Shown here: in pieces, positions 24,212 through 34,113 of the stretch | Numbering within the stretch: position 1 is the first letter of the stretch | How the letters are laid out: every line of letters begins with the position of its first letter | Assembly: GCF_018760785.1 (NCBI RefSeq) | Contig: NZ_JAHHZO010000013.1 | Span: 54,623 to 118,622, forward strand | Length of the DNA: 64,000 nt | Direction of reading: 5' to 3' | Origin: Rhizobium sp. CSW-27 | GTDB lineage: Bacteria; Pseudomonadota; Alphaproteobacteria; Rhizobiales; Rhizobiaceae | The notes under the pieces: model-generated | Database searches by the model: none | What the model was told of the DNA's origin: nothing | The model's input: only the letters and a program-made list of their open reading frames with translations | Program-made: the position numbers and the translations under genes

Positions 24212-25582
24212 TCAACGCCGCGTCCTGCCGTCATATTCCTTCACCGTGTCGCCACCGAAAATCAACCGTTGCGGGTTCTGGTCGAAGTTGGTGATGGTCT
24301 GATTGAGGTTATCCACAGCCCGGCGCGTATCGCTGACCAGGGACTGCACGTCGCGCAGCCCAGTGCCGGAGAAGCGCGTCAGGTTGTCGGCAATCGGGCC
24401 GATGCGCGCATTCAGGTTGTCGGCGGTGGCGCGGATCGATTCCAGCGTCTTCTGCGCCTCGGCAAACAGGCCCTGCGAATCCGATCCGCTCACCATGCCG
24501 TCCACCTTGGCGAGAATGCCGTCGACGCGGCTCGATGCCTGATTCAGTTTCTGAGCCAGTTGCGTGAAATCCTCGATCGCCTTGTTGATTTCGTCGCGAC
24601 GATCCGCAACGCCATCCACCACCTCGCGGGCAGACGCAATGGCGCTGCGGGCATCGGCGCTGGCGTCCGTGATGTTGCTTACGGCATGGTTCACCTTGTC
24701 GGCATCGACGGCGGCCAGCAGCGTGTCGGCACGCTTCAGCACCGATTGCGCCTCGACGCCCGCCTGGTTGAAGCCGGTGGCAGCCTCGCGCACCTGCGAC
24801 ATGATCGTGTCGAGCTGCCCGGTCGACTGGGCAATGTCACCGGTCACCTTCTCCGCATTCGAGACGATGTTGTTGATTTTGTTGGCATCGATGGCACGGA
24901 CCAGCCCGTCGACGGCCTCCAGCGTCGAATCCAGCCGGTCGGAGACGCGGTTGAACGTGCCGGCCAGCGTCGACAGGCTCTTCAGGAAGTCGTCGATCGC
25001 GTCGGAATTGGCACTGAGGGCACCGGTAAAGGCCTCCGCATGCTCGATGGTGCGTGTCAGCGGACCGCGCGCATCCGTGACGAAGCCCTGGATCTGACCG
25101 ATCGCGTCATCGGCGCGCTGCAGGATCTTGTCGGCGGTGGCCAGCAGGTTGGTAACGCTCGACTGGTCGGCGATCAGCACGGCCGGACGTCCCGTCTCCT
25201 CCGCCTTCTTCAACAGGTTGTCCTCGCCGGTGCGCCCGCCGGACAGTTCGATATAGGCCGCGCCCGTCAGGCCCTGCACTTCCAGCACCGCCTTGGTGGA
25301 GGGATAGATCGGCGAGGATGTCTGCACCTCGGTGAAGGCAATCGAATAGCGCGGATCTTCCGGATCGATCGACAGGCTGCGCACGGAGCCGACCTGAATA
25401 CCGTTGAAGCGCACCGCGGAGCCGACCGACAGGCCGTTGGCCGAGCCCGGAATGCGGATCGCCAGCTCCGACATGGGACCACCGCGGCCATACTGCGCCA
25501 TCCAGTAGACGAAGCCGAAGGCGGCCGCGACAACCAGCAGCGTGAAGAAACCGACGATGGCGTAATTGGCTTTCGTTTCCAT
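24212..25582 (-). CDS. mlaD: MlaD-family MCE-domain lipid transport protein
   Basis: 456 residues. One N-terminal membrane anchor (YAIVGFFTLLVVAAAFGFVYW) is followed by a single MCE domain (about 38-120, with GSAVRFNGIQVGSVRSL and GAAYIELSGG), then ~300 residues of predicted helical, Asp/Ala/Val-rich sequence. It is much longer than E. coli MlaD (183 residues), like other alphaproteobacterial members. The periplasmic hexamer carries phospholipids between the MlaFE transporter and the outer membrane. The start ATG at 25582 lies 4 bp after the ATPase stop. Confidence 0.9.
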   Translation of the reverse strand: METKANYAIVGFFTLLVVAAAFGFVYWMAQYGRGGPMSELAIRIPGSANGLSVGSAVRFNGIQVGSVRSLSIDPEDPRYSIAFTEVQTSSPIYPSTKAVLEVQGLTGAAYIELSGGRTGEDNLLKKAEETGRPAVLIADQSSVTNLLATADKILQRADDAIGQIQGFVTDARGPLTRTIEHAEAFTGALSANSDAIDDFLKSLSTLAGTFNRVSDRLDSTLEAVDGLVRAIDANKINNIVSNAEKVTGDIAQSTGQLDTIMSQVREAATGFNQAGVEAQSVLKRADTLLAAVDADKVNHAVSNITDASADARSAIASAREVVDGVADRRDEINKAIEDFTQLAQKLNQASSRVDGILAKVDGMVSGSDSQGLFAEAQKTLESIRATADNLNARIGPIADNLTRFSGTGLRDVQSLVSDTRRAVDNLNQTITNFDQNPQRLIFGGDTVKEYDGRTRR

Positions 25583-25586
25583 GTTC

Positions 25587-26426
25587 CTATGACTTTCCTG
25601 GCACTTGGCCGGCATTCTGGCCGTCGGTAACGATGCTGCGGGCGCGCTTGCCACGGAAATAGGACTGCACCCACGCATCGTCGCAGGCGAGCATATCATC
25701 CAGCGTGCCCTCCACCAGCACCCGCTTCTTGCCCAGCACCGCAATGCGGTCGCAGACGGAAAAGAGGCTGTCGAGGTCGTGCGTGACCATGTAGACCGTC
25801 AGGCCCAGCGTATCGCGCAATCGTGCAATCAGCATGTCGAACTCCGCCGCCCCGATGGGATCGAGACCGGAGGTCGGTTCGTCGAGGAAGACCAGCGCCG
25901 GATCGAGCGCCAGTGCGCGCGCCAGCGCCGCCCGCTTGATCATGCCACCCGACAGTTCCGACGGGTACTTGTCGGCGGCATCAAGCGCGAGCCCCACCAT
26001 GTCGATCTTCAGATAGGCCAGTTCGTCCATCAGCGATTGCGGCAGGTCGAGATATTCGCGCATCGGCAGCTGGATGTTCTCCTTGACCGTCAGCGAGGAA
26101 AACAGCGCGCCTTGCTGGAACAGCACGCCGAGCTGCATGTCGAGCGCCATGCGCTGCCGCTGGTCGGCCTTTTCGTAATCGACGCCGAGGATATGGATCG
26201 AGCCGGAGCGATGCGGCAGAAGCCGGAGCACGGTGCGCATCAAAACCGACTTGCCGGTGCCGGAGGCCCCGACGAAGCCGAGGATCTCGCCGCGATAGAC
26301 GTCGAGGTCGAGATGTTCCAGAACGGTCTTCTGGCCGAAGCCGACCGTCAGGTCGCGCACCGAGAGGATCACCCGCTCGTCCTGCGGGCGCTCCGTCGCC
26401 TCGATTGCCTGGTCCTGAACTGCCAT
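25587..26426 (-). CDS. mlaF: Mla-type ABC transporter ATP-binding protein
   Basis: About 279 residues with Walker A GASGTGKS, Q-loop in LGVLFQQGALF, signature LSGGM, Walker B LVFLDEP and the switch His in VTHDLDS. FQQGALFSSLTVKENI is typical of MlaF/Mkl ATPases. It powers lipid movement by the MlaE permease encoded just upstream. ATG 26426 (MAVQDQAIE) is preferred; starts at 26432 and 26450 add a few residues. Confidence 0.93.
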   Translation of the reverse strand: MAVQDQAIEATERPQDERVILSVRDLTVGFGQKTVLEHLDLDVYRGEILGFVGASGTGKSVLMRTVLRLLPHRSGSIHILGVDYEKADQRQRMALDMQLGVLFQQGALFSSLTVKENIQLPMREYLDLPQSLMDELAYLKIDMVGLALDAADKYPSELSGGMIKRAALARALALDPALVFLDEPTSGLDPIGAAEFDMLIARLRDTLGLTVYMVTHDLDSLFSVCDRIAVLGKKRVLVEGTLDDMLACDDAWVQSYFRGKRARSIVTDGQNAGQVPGKS

Positions 26427-26531
26427 GCGCATCCCTGGTTCAGATCTCACGTCACTGCGGAAACGGCACTCTGCCCGCTTCCCGCATCCATATCCGTCAC
26501 ATTGTCGTCCCGCCGCATGCCGTCCCCCATC

Positions 26532-27695
26532 CTAGAAGTCGATGGCGGAATAGAAGATGGCAAACAGCGCATCCATCAGGATCACCACGAAGATCGATTT
26601 CACCACCGAGGCCGTAACGTGCTGTCCGAGCGATTCGGCGCTGCCGCCGACCTTCAGTCCCTCGACGGCGGAAACGATGCCGATCGCCAGCGCCATGAAG
26701 GGAGCCTTGATCATGCCGGCGGCCACCGAGGAATAGTCCACCGCCTCGTGCAGGCGACCGAGAAAGGTTTCGAAGGTGATGCCCGAATAGAGCCAGGTGA
26801 CGATCGAGGCACCGTAGAGAGCCGCGAAATTGGCGATGATCGTCAGAAGCGGCAGCGCGATCGTCAGCGCCACCAGACGGGGAAACACCAGCACGCCGAC
26901 CGGATTGAGGCCGATCACCGTCAGCGCGTCGATCTCCTCGCGCATCTTCATCGAGCCGATCTCGGCCGTGATGGCGCTGCCGGAACGGCCGGCGATCATG
27001 ATCGCGGTCAACAGCACGCCGATCTCGCGCAGCTGCAGGATGCCGACCAGATCGACCACGAAGAGCTCCGCGCCGAAATAGCGCAGCTGGAAGGCGCCCT
27101 GCTGGGCAATGATCGCGCCGATCAGGAAGGACATCAGCACGATGATCGGCACCGCGCGCACACCCATGCGGTCGATATGGGTGACGACCGAGGCCGGCGT
27201 CACGCCGGTATTGCGCCCCAGCTTCATCTGGGCGCCGGCCACCGCCGAGCCCAGGATGTTCATGCCCGCCACCGTGTCGCGGTAGAGTTCGACCACCGTC
27301 ATCCCGACCGGCGAGAACAGCCGGTCGAACAGCCGGGCACGCGGTCCATCGCCTGCAGGCGGAACCGGTGTCTTGTCCGGCAGCACCTCCAGCAGGTCCT
27401 TCAGCGCCTGGCTGGCGCCAAGCAGCACCACGTCCGCGCCCGCCTGCTGCCGGCTCGTCACCAGCCGGCGGATCAGCCAGCCGCCGGCGGTATCGACATG
27501 CTCGATGCCGGAAACGTCGAGTTCCAGGCGCCCCGCTCCGCCCCGCTTCCCGATGGACAGGATCTGGCCGGCCACGGCGGAAATTCCACGGCTGCGCCAG
27601 TCGCCGGACAGCACCAGACGCTGCTCCGCTCCCGCCGAATCGTCCTGTTCGATGATGGCTTGCGGACCGTTGGCCCGCTTGGGCTTCATATGCAT
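26532..27695 (-). CDS. mlaE: MlaE-family lipid ABC permease with N-terminal STAS domain
   Basis: 387 residues. The N-terminal ~110 residues look like a STAS domain (LVLSGDWRSRGI, LELDVSGIEHVDTAGGWLI), the role played by separate MlaB in E. coli. The C-terminal ~260 residues are the MlaE permease, with IGAIIAQQGAFQLRYFGAEL, GRSGSAITAEIGSMKMREEIDAL and MDALFAIFY at the end. It forms the membrane core of the Mla complex. Starts at 27695 and 27689 are both possible. First gene of the operon; 106 bp separate it from mlaF. No mlaC lies in the window. Confidence 0.9.
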   Translation of the reverse strand: MHMKPKRANGPQAIIEQDDSAGAEQRLVLSGDWRSRGISAVAGQILSIGKRGGAGRLELDVSGIEHVDTAGGWLIRRLVTSRQQAGADVVLLGASQALKDLLEVLPDKTPVPPAGDGPRARLFDRLFSPVGMTVVELYRDTVAGMNILGSAVAGAQMKLGRNTGVTPASVVTHIDRMGVRAVPIIVLMSFLIGAIIAQQGAFQLRYFGAELFVVDLVGILQLREIGVLLTAIMIAGRSGSAITAEIGSMKMREEIDALTVIGLNPVGVLVFPRLVALTIALPLLTIIANFAALYGASIVTWLYSGITFETFLGRLHEAVDYSSVAAGMIKAPFMALAIGIVSAVEGLKVGGSAESLGQHVTASVVKSIFVVILMDALFAIFYSAIDF

Positions 27696-27870
27696 ATATC
27701 GCTGCTCGGGCGCACGGTTGTTCCCACCGATGAGAGGCGCAATATAGCCACCGGTTGGGGAATTGCCATGCAGGCATGGCGCAAAAGGCGGCTGCGTCAC
27801 CACAAAGCCACAACGAATTGAAGGAAAAGGCGCTTTTCGGCGCGCAACGGCAGCAGCGCCGGCCGGGCAT

Positions 27871-29079
27871 TCACCGCTGGGTGGCAGCGGCGGTCGAGGC
27901 CCTGCGCCCGGCCAGCAGCACGAGAAGCAGGCCACAGGCCGCCGTCAGCGCCATGGCATAATAACCCTCCTGGCCGAACTGCCGGTAGATCACGCCAGAC
28001 AGGAAGGTGGAGGCGGCAAGAAACGCGCCGGTATAGAAGAAATAGGCCCCCTGCACCGTCGATTCCTGACTCTCGTGCACGGTCTCGACAATCTTCTGCT
28101 GCATGCCGAAATGCAGGAAGGCGAAGCTGAAGGCATGGCTGCATTGCAAAAGCAGCGCGGCGGCAAAGCCGATCGGCTGAACGAACAGCACCCAGCGCAG
28201 GATCGCCACCACAGAGCCGAACAGCATCAGCCGGATCGGCGAGACGCGGCGCGCGATGCGGCTGGAGAGGAAGAAGAAAAGGATCTCGGCCATCACGCCC
28301 GCCGACCACAGAAGGCCGATCTGGGAGCCGGAAAAGCCGATGCTTTCCCAGTGAATGGCGGAAAAGGCGTAGTACATTCCATGCGTGGACTGCACCACGG
28401 TGCAGCCGATCATCAGCAGGTGCAGCGACGGCGCCGGCACGGCTGCGCCCGTTCGCGCCTGTACCTGTGCCGGCGGCCGGGCGGCTGCACGTCCAAGCCT
28501 CGGCACGGCAAGCGCGGCCACCAGCGTCACCGAAAAGGCCAGCGTCACGGCCAGCGGCACCACGGCGGCGGAAAAGTGCGAAAGCGCCTGCCCGGCCAGC
28601 AGCGTCATCACCACGAAGCCGATCGAGCCCCACACCCGGATCGTGCCGTAGCGGAAGCCCCAGCGGCGCACGCCCATCACCGTGATCGATTCGAGAACCG
28701 GGGTGAAGGGCGCAAAAGCCGCCCCCTGAATGCAGAAGATCACCAGGACCAGCCAGAAACCCTGCGCCACCATCAGCGCCAGCGCGGCGGCAATCGACAG
28801 AAGCGAGGAGAAGAGCAGGATTCGCGCCCGTTCCGACAGCCGGTCCGCCAGGAGGCCGGCCAGCGGCGCGCTGATGATGCGCAGCACGATGGGCAGCGAC
28901 AGGATGAGACCGATCTCCACGTCGTTCAATGCCAGCGAACGCAGCCAGACGGGGAAATAGGGCAGCAGGATGCCGTTCACGCCGAGGGCGGCCGCGTAGC
29001 CGAAGGCACAGCGACCGGCAAACAGGGGCGGAACGGCGGTCTTGGACGCGGAGGCTGAAGATACGGGAACTTGGGCCAC
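27871..29079 (-). CDS. MFS permease (LacY/HCAT-like group)
   Basis: 402 residues with about 12 hydrophobic helices. It starts FAGRCAFGYAAALGVNGILLPYFPVWL, typical of the MFS_1-like group that includes phenylpropionate permease HcaT and nucleoside/sugar transporters. The A-motif-like loop is GLLADRLSERARI. The substrate cannot be told from sequence. It lies upstream of the mla operon on the same strand with a 175-bp gap, so co-transcription is possible but not shown. Confidence 0.8.
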   Translation of the reverse strand: MAQVPVSSASASKTAVPPLFAGRCAFGYAAALGVNGILLPYFPVWLRSLALNDVEIGLILSLPIVLRIISAPLAGLLADRLSERARILLFSSLLSIAAALALMVAQGFWLVLVIFCIQGAAFAPFTPVLESITVMGVRRWGFRYGTIRVWGSIGFVVMTLLAGQALSHFSAAVVPLAVTLAFSVTLVAALAVPRLGRAAARPPAQVQARTGAAVPAPSLHLLMIGCTVVQSTHGMYYAFSAIHWESIGFSGSQIGLLWSAGVMAEILFFFLSSRIARRVSPIRLMLFGSVVAILRWVLFVQPIGFAAALLLQCSHAFSFAFLHFGMQQKIVETVHESQESTVQGAYFFYTGAFLAASTFLSGVIYRQFGQEGYYAMALTAACGLLLVLLAGRRASTAAATQR

Positions 29080-29189
29080 GGGGGCTCCGGTATGGCATCG
29101 GGCGGGATGCCACAGCCTCTAGCATGCGCGATGCGCGCTGCCTATCCGCCAATTGCACGGCAGAGTGCATGCGGCGGAGCTGCGCTTGC

Positions 29190-30029
29190 TCAGGCGGCCT
29201 GCATGTCACCGGCAGGCGACACCATCGCCGGTGGGATCGCAACCGGTTCCATCGCGTCGCTCCGGCCCTGGCCGAGGCCTGCCCGCTGCCAGTTGATCAG
29301 CTCGAAGGTGCCGTCCATGTGTTCGGCAATCGCCGTGCAGCTTTCCACCCAGTCGCCGGTGTTGATGTAGCGGATGCCCTCGATATCCTCCATCACCGCA
29401 TGGTGGATATGGCCACAGATGACGCCATCCACCTGATGGCGGCGGGCCTCCTCGGCTACCACCTTCTGGAATTCGCCGATGAAGTTCACCGCCTGCTTCA
29501 CCTGCAGCTTGGCCCAGGCCGAAAACGACCAGTAAGGCAGGTTCAGGCGCCGCCGGACCGCAGCCAGCACCACGTTGATGGCAATGGCGGCGTCATAGGC
29601 CCAGTCGCCCAGATAGGCGAGAAGCCGGATGTTGCGCACCACCACGTCGAACTCGTCGCCATGCAGCACGAGATATTTCTTGCCGTCGGCCGCCTCGTGC
29701 ACCGTGCGCTCCACCACCTCGATGCCGCCGAAGTGAATGCCCGGAAAGTCGCGCAGGAATTCGTCGTGATTGCCGGGAATATAGACGATGCGGGCACCCT
29801 TGCGGCCCTTGCGCAACAGCTTCTGGATCACGTCGTTGCAACCCTGCGGCCAGTACCAGTTGCGCTTCAGGCGCCAGCCGTCGACGATATCGCCGACCAG
29901 GTAAATGGTGTCAGCCTCGTGATGACGCAGGAAATCCAGCAGGAAATCGGTCCGCGCGGCCTTCGATCCCAGGTGAACATCGGAAATGAACAGAGTCCGG
30001 AAATGACGTGTCTCGGCTGCCTCGGTCAC
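29190..30029 (-). CDS. LpxH-like metallophosphoesterase (UDP-2,3-diacylglucosamine diphosphatase family)
   Basis: The calcineurin-like motifs appear in order: FISDVHLGSK (D-x-H), YLVGDIVDGW (GD), IPGNHDEF (GNHD), VLHGDEFD and ICGHIHHAVM (GHxH). This arrangement and the DVVVRN / YWSFSAWAKL segments match LpxH-like pyrophosphatases that cleave UDP-diacylglucosamine in lipid A synthesis, although rhizobial lipid A usually uses LpxI, so the substrate is uncertain. GTG 30029 has AAAGGG 8 bp upstream; the frame is open back to 30158. It is divergent from the malic enzyme gene. Confidence 0.8.
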   Translation of the reverse strand: MTEAAETRHFRTLFISDVHLGSKAARTDFLLDFLRHHEADTIYLVGDIVDGWRLKRNWYWPQGCNDVIQKLLRKGRKGARIVYIPGNHDEFLRDFPGIHFGGIEVVERTVHEAADGKKYLVLHGDEFDVVVRNIRLLAYLGDWAYDAAIAINVVLAAVRRRLNLPYWSFSAWAKLQVKQAVNFIGEFQKVVAEEARRHQVDGVICGHIHHAVMEDIEGIRYINTGDWVESCTAIAEHMDGTFELINWQRAGLGQGRSDAMEPVAIPPAMVSPAGDMQAA

Positions 30030-30254
30030 GAAATTCACCCTTTCTTCACGCACCGCCCTCAACCGTTCAAAACCAGACTCGTTTATCAGGAACATGACAA
30101 CCGGGGCGGATAAGGGCCGCCGCGCCTTCGCGAGTGCGAAAATCGGCGGTTGCGCCACATTTTTCGCCGGTGATCACCGATATTTCAGTGCTGTTCCTCC
30201 ACGCTGTTTGATGTAAGAGACCCCTTAGACGAAAGACTGACAAAGGAGATGGCG

Positions 30255-32582
30255 ATGGAGCAGCAGCAGAAGGGGATGTCGGAAACCACCCCGGCCAAGG
30301 CGGACCTGGACGAACAGGCGCTTTTCTTCCACCGCTATCCGCGCCCCGGCAAGCTGGAGATCGTCGCCACCAAGCCCCTCGGCAACCAGCGCGACCTGGC
30401 ACTTGCCTATTCGCCGGGCGTCGCCGCCCCCTGCATCGCCATCCGCGACAACCCGGAAACCGCGGCCGACTATACCGCACGCGCCAACCTGGTCGCGGTG
30501 ATCTCCAACGGCACGGCCGTGCTCGGCCTCGGCAATATCGGACCGCTCGCCTCCAAGCCGGTGATGGAGGGCAAGGCCGTCCTCTTCAAGAAGTTCGCCG
30601 CGATCGACGTGTTTGACATCGAAATCGCCGCCGACACCGTCGACCAGATGGTCTCGACCATTTCGGCACTGGAGCCCACCTTCGGCGGCATCAATCTCGA
30701 GGATATCAAGGCTCCGGAATGTTTCGAGGTCGAGCGCCAGCTGCGCGAGAAGATGAACATCCCGGTCTTCCACGACGACCAGCACGGCACGGCGATCATC
30801 GTCGCCGCCGCCATCCTCAACGGGCTGGAACTGGCCGGCAAAAAGATCGAGGACGTCAAGATCGTCACCTCGGGCGCCGGCGCTGCGGCGCTCGCCTGCC
30901 TCAACCTTCTCGTTTCGCTCGGCGCCCGGCGCGAAAACATCTGGGTGCATGACATCGAAGGCCTCGTCTACGACGGCCGCAACGTGCTGATGGACCCGTG
31001 GAAGGAAATCTACGCGCAGAAGAGCGACAAGCGCATGCTTGCCGAATCGATCGGCGGCGCCGACGTCTTCCTCGGTCTCTCGGCCGCCGGCGTTCTGAAG
31101 CCGGAACTGCTCGAACAGATGGCGGAAAAGCCGCTGATCATGGCGCTCGCCAACCCGACGCCGGAAATCATGCCGGAACTGGCGCGTGCGGCGCGTCCCG
31201 ATGCGATGATCTGCACCGGCCGGTCGGACTTCCCGAACCAGGTCAACAACGTCCTCTGCTTCCCCTATATCTTCCGTGGCGCGCTCGATTGCGGCGCGAC
31301 CACCATCAACGAAGAAATGAAGATGGCGGCGGTCAAGGCGATTGCCGGCCTTGCCCGCGAGGAAATCTCAGACGTTGCCGCCCGCGCCTATGCGGATGAA
31401 ACACCGGTCTTCGGACCGAACTACCTCATCCCCTCGCCGTTCGATCCGCGCCTCATCCTGCGCATTGCCCCGGCCGTGGCGAAGGCAGCCGCCGAGACCG
31501 GCGTTGCAGCCCGTCCGATCACCGATTTCGACCAATATCTCGACCAGCTGAACCGTTTCGTCTGGCGTTCGGGCTTCGTCATGAAGCCGATCTTCACCAG
31601 CGCCAAGCAGGCGGAGAAGAAGCGGGTCGTCTTCGCCGAAGGCGAGGACGAGCGCGTGCTGCGCGCCGCCCAGGTGCTGCTCGAGGAAAAGACCGGCATC
31701 CCGATCCTCATCGGCCGCCCCTCGGTTATCGAGGCGCGCCTGAAGCGGTTCGGGATCCGCATTCGCCCGAATGTCGATTTCGCCGTGGTAAACCCGGAAG
31801 ACGATCCGCGCTACCGCGATTACGTGGATGACTATTTCGCGCTCGTCGGCCGCGCCGGCATCAATCCGGAAGCGGCCCGCACCATCGTGCGCACCAACAA
31901 CACGGTGATCGGCGCGCTGTCCGTCAAGCGCGGCGAGGCGGATGCGCTGATCTGCGGCGTCGAAGGCCGTTTCGACCGGCACCTCAAGGATGTCGGCCAG
32001 ATCATCGGCAAGCGTCCGGGCGTCAAGGCCTTCTCCAGCTTGAGCCTGCTGATCACCCAGAAGGGTCCGGTCTTCTTCACCGATACCTTCGTCAACTACA
32101 ATCCGACGCATGAGGAGATCGCCGAGATCACCGTGCTCGCCGCGCAGGAAATCCGCCGCTTCGGCATCACGCCCAAGGCAGCGCTGATCTGCCATTCGAA
32201 CTTCGGCTCGCGCAATTCCGAAAGCGCCCGAAAGATGCGCGATGCGCTGGAACTGGTGCGCGAACGGGCGCCGGATCTGGAAGTGGATGGCGAAATGCAG
32301 GCCGGCTCGGCACTCTCGGAAACGCTGCGCAAGCGCGCCATGCCAAACAGTGCGCTCTCCGGCGAGGCCAATCTTCTCGTCTTCCCGAATCTCGATGCGG
32401 CCAACATCTCGCTCGGCATTGCCCGCAGCATGATGGACGCGCTGCATGTCGGGCCGATCCTGTTGGGCGCGGCCCAGCCGGCGCATATCCTGTCGACCTC
32501 GGTCACCTCGCGCGGCGTGGTCAACATGGCGGCGCTTGCCGTGGTCGAGGCTTCGCACGCCGATTTCGCCACCACTGGCTAA
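30255..32582 (+). CDS. Malic enzyme with C-terminal phosphotransacetylase-like domain
   Basis: 775 residues. Residues ~15-430 form a malic enzyme (RYPRPGKLEIVATKP, LAYSPGVAAPC, NAD(P)-binding VTSGAGAAALACLNLL, and FHDDQHGTAIIVAAA with metal ligands). Residues ~440-770 resemble phosphate acetyltransferase, the MaeB/Tme layout. It converts malate to pyruvate and CO2 with NAD(P)+. In Sinorhizobium, Tme (NADP) and Dme (NAD) share this architecture and I cannot assign the cofactor firmly; Tme seems more likely. ATG 30255 has AAGGAG 6 bp upstream, while ATG 30249 would be too close to it. Confidence 0.9.
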   Translation: MEQQQKGMSETTPAKADLDEQALFFHRYPRPGKLEIVATKPLGNQRDLALAYSPGVAAPCIAIRDNPETAADYTARANLVAVISNGTAVLGLGNIGPLASKPVMEGKAVLFKKFAAIDVFDIEIAADTVDQMVSTISALEPTFGGINLEDIKAPECFEVERQLREKMNIPVFHDDQHGTAIIVAAAILNGLELAGKKIEDVKIVTSGAGAAALACLNLLVSLGARRENIWVHDIEGLVYDGRNVLMDPWKEIYAQKSDKRMLAESIGGADVFLGLSAAGVLKPELLEQMAEKPLIMALANPTPEIMPELARAARPDAMICTGRSDFPNQVNNVLCFPYIFRGALDCGATTINEEMKMAAVKAIAGLAREEISDVAARAYADETPVFGPNYLIPSPFDPRLILRIAPAVAKAAAETGVAARPITDFDQYLDQLNRFVWRSGFVMKPIFTSAKQAEKKRVVFAEGEDERVLRAAQVLLEEKTGIPILIGRPSVIEARLKRFGIRIRPNVDFAVVNPEDDPRYRDYVDDYFALVGRAGINPEAARTIVRTNNTVIGALSVKRGEADALICGVEGRFDRHLKDVGQIIGKRPGVKAFSSLSLLITQKGPVFFTDTFVNYNPTHEEIAEITVLAAQEIRRFGITPKAALICHSNFGSRNSESARKMRDALELVRERAPDLEVDGEMQAGSALSETLRKRAMPNSALSGEANLLVFPNLDAANISLGIARSMMDALHVGPILLGAAQPAHILSTSVTSRGVVNMAALAVVEASHADFATTG

Positions 32583-32684
32583 AAGGCCCTGACGCCCTAG
32601 GTTTCCTGCGTGCCTTTATCAGATTGTCAATGTCGGGGCGGCATTCTGCCGTCCCGACAGACACATGATTGCCGGGAGCCTTTG

Positions 32685-33383
32685 ATGCGGGTGACTTCGC
32701 TCCTTTCCATCCTGCTGGCCTTGCTGCCGGCCTCTGCCATGGCAGCCGAAAATGCGGCGCGCTGCCTGTCGCTCGGCAAGCAGATTGCAGCAACCCCGAG
32801 GGTGATCGGCAACACGCAGGAGGTGCGCGATTTCGCCCAGGCGCTGACCGAACAGAACCGGGAAATCCGCCAGGTACGGCTTGAGATGCAGGAGCTTGGC
32901 TGCCGCATTGGCCAGCCGGACAGCAGCATCCTCACCTATCATGACGGCTATCGCGATCCCTGCCACGACCTCTCCACGACGCTGACCGCGATGGAAAGCA
33001 ACCGGAGGGCCATCATCGCCCGACGCCAGGGTCCGCAGCAGGTCGTCCGCTCGCTCGGCCGCAGCGAAGCCGATATCCGTAAGGAGATGCGGGCATTGCG
33101 CTGTGGCGAGATCGATTTTTCCGCTCTGGAGCAGGAACGGCTGCAGCCGCGACCGGCCGAACTGCCGAAGCCGCCCGCGCCGCCGGCGCCATCGGCCGTA
33201 TCGGCACCGACGCCGCTGCGCAGCAAGATCGAACCACAGCAGCCGGTGCGCCGCGGCGGCCCGCCGGATCGTCCGTGGGATCCGAGCAAGCCTGTGCGCA
33301 TGGTCGGCCCGGCCTTCTTCCCGGATGACGACAGGATCGATTTGGCCCATCCGGCCGGTCCCGGCGTGCAGCCGACGCAATAG
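32685..33383 (+). CDS. Secreted hypothetical protein with Pro-rich C-terminus
   Basis: 232 residues. The signal peptide is MRVTSLLSILLALLPASAMA. The mature N-terminal half is predicted helical with several cysteines (ARCLSLGKQI, LGCRIGQPDSS, RDPCHDLSTTL, ALRCGEI), suggesting disulfides in the periplasm. The C-terminal ~90 residues are proline-rich. GGGAG lies 6 bp before ATG 32685. It follows the malic enzyme by 102 bp on the same strand. I do not recognise the family. Confidence 0.7.
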   Translation: MRVTSLLSILLALLPASAMAAENAARCLSLGKQIAATPRVIGNTQEVRDFAQALTEQNREIRQVRLEMQELGCRIGQPDSSILTYHDGYRDPCHDLSTTLTAMESNRRAIIARRQGPQQVVRSLGRSEADIRKEMRALRCGEIDFSALEQERLQPRPAELPKPPAPPAPSAVSAPTPLRSKIEPQQPVRRGGPPDRPWDPSKPVRMVGPAFFPDDDRIDLAHPAGPGVQPTQ

Positions 33384-33405
33384 GCCGGCACGAGGCCGCA
33401 GCGGA

Positions 33406-34107
33406 CTATCGCCCCGGCTCGCCCCAGCGCTCGCAGAACACCAGTTCATCAAGGTCAAGGCGCTGGCGCCAGCCCTTCAGCGCCAGTTCCGGCGCCTGGT
33501 AGAGTTCCTCCACATAGCCGAGGCAGAGCCAGGCAACGATCTCGACGCGCTCCGGTATGCCGAGCAGCGCGCGCACGTCCTCGTCGCGGAAGATGCTGAC
33601 CCAGCCGACGCCCACCCCTTCGGCACGCGCCGCCAGCCACAGGTTCTGCACGGCGCAGACGGTGGAGTAGACATCCATGCGGGGATTGTGCGTGCGCCCC
33701 AGCACCACAGGCCCGGCCCGATCCGGGTCCGAGGTGACGACGATGGAGAGCGGCGCCTTGCGGATGCCTTCCAGCTTCAGGCTGCGGTAAAGCGCCTGTT
33801 TCTCGTCGGCAAACAGCGAGGCCGCCTCCTCGTTGGCCCTGGAAAAGGCCTCCCAGGCCCGCTGGCGCATTGCAGCCTCGCGGATCAGGATAAAGCTCCA
33901 GGGCTGCATGAAGCCAACGGAGGGAGCCGCATGCGCTGCCTCAAGCAGGCGACGCAGCAGATCCTCCGGCAAGGGATCCGGCAGGAACTGGTCGCGAACG
34001 TCGCGCCTGGTGTGGATGGCGTGGTAAATTGCCGTGCGCTCCGCCTCCGGAAAGGGGCCGGCCGGGGCAAGCCCTGCGCCATTGCAGGGCGTCTCATGCT
34101 CGCTCAT
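33406..34107 (-). CDS. bluB: 5,6-dimethylbenzimidazole synthase
   Basis: BluB breaks down reduced FMN with oxygen to make 5,6-dimethylbenzimidazole, the lower ligand of vitamin B12. The 233-residue protein has the flavin-binding RRDVRDQF start, AAHAAPSVGFMQPWSFILI, the catalytic-region THNPRMDVYST, and WLAARAEGVGVGWVSIF, all typical of BluB within the nitroreductase fold. It lies 6 bp downstream of the propeller gene on the same strand. No other cobalamin genes are in the window. Confidence 0.93.
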   Translation of the reverse strand: MSEHETPCNGAGLAPAGPFPEAERTAIYHAIHTRRDVRDQFLPDPLPEDLLRRLLEAAHAAPSVGFMQPWSFILIREAAMRQRAWEAFSRANEEAASLFADEKQALYRSLKLEGIRKAPLSIVVTSDPDRAGPVVLGRTHNPRMDVYSTVCAVQNLWLAARAEGVGVGWVSIFRDEDVRALLGIPERVEIVAWLCLGYVEELYQAPELALKGWRQRLDLDELVFCERWGEPGR

Positions 34108-34113
34108 GACCAG

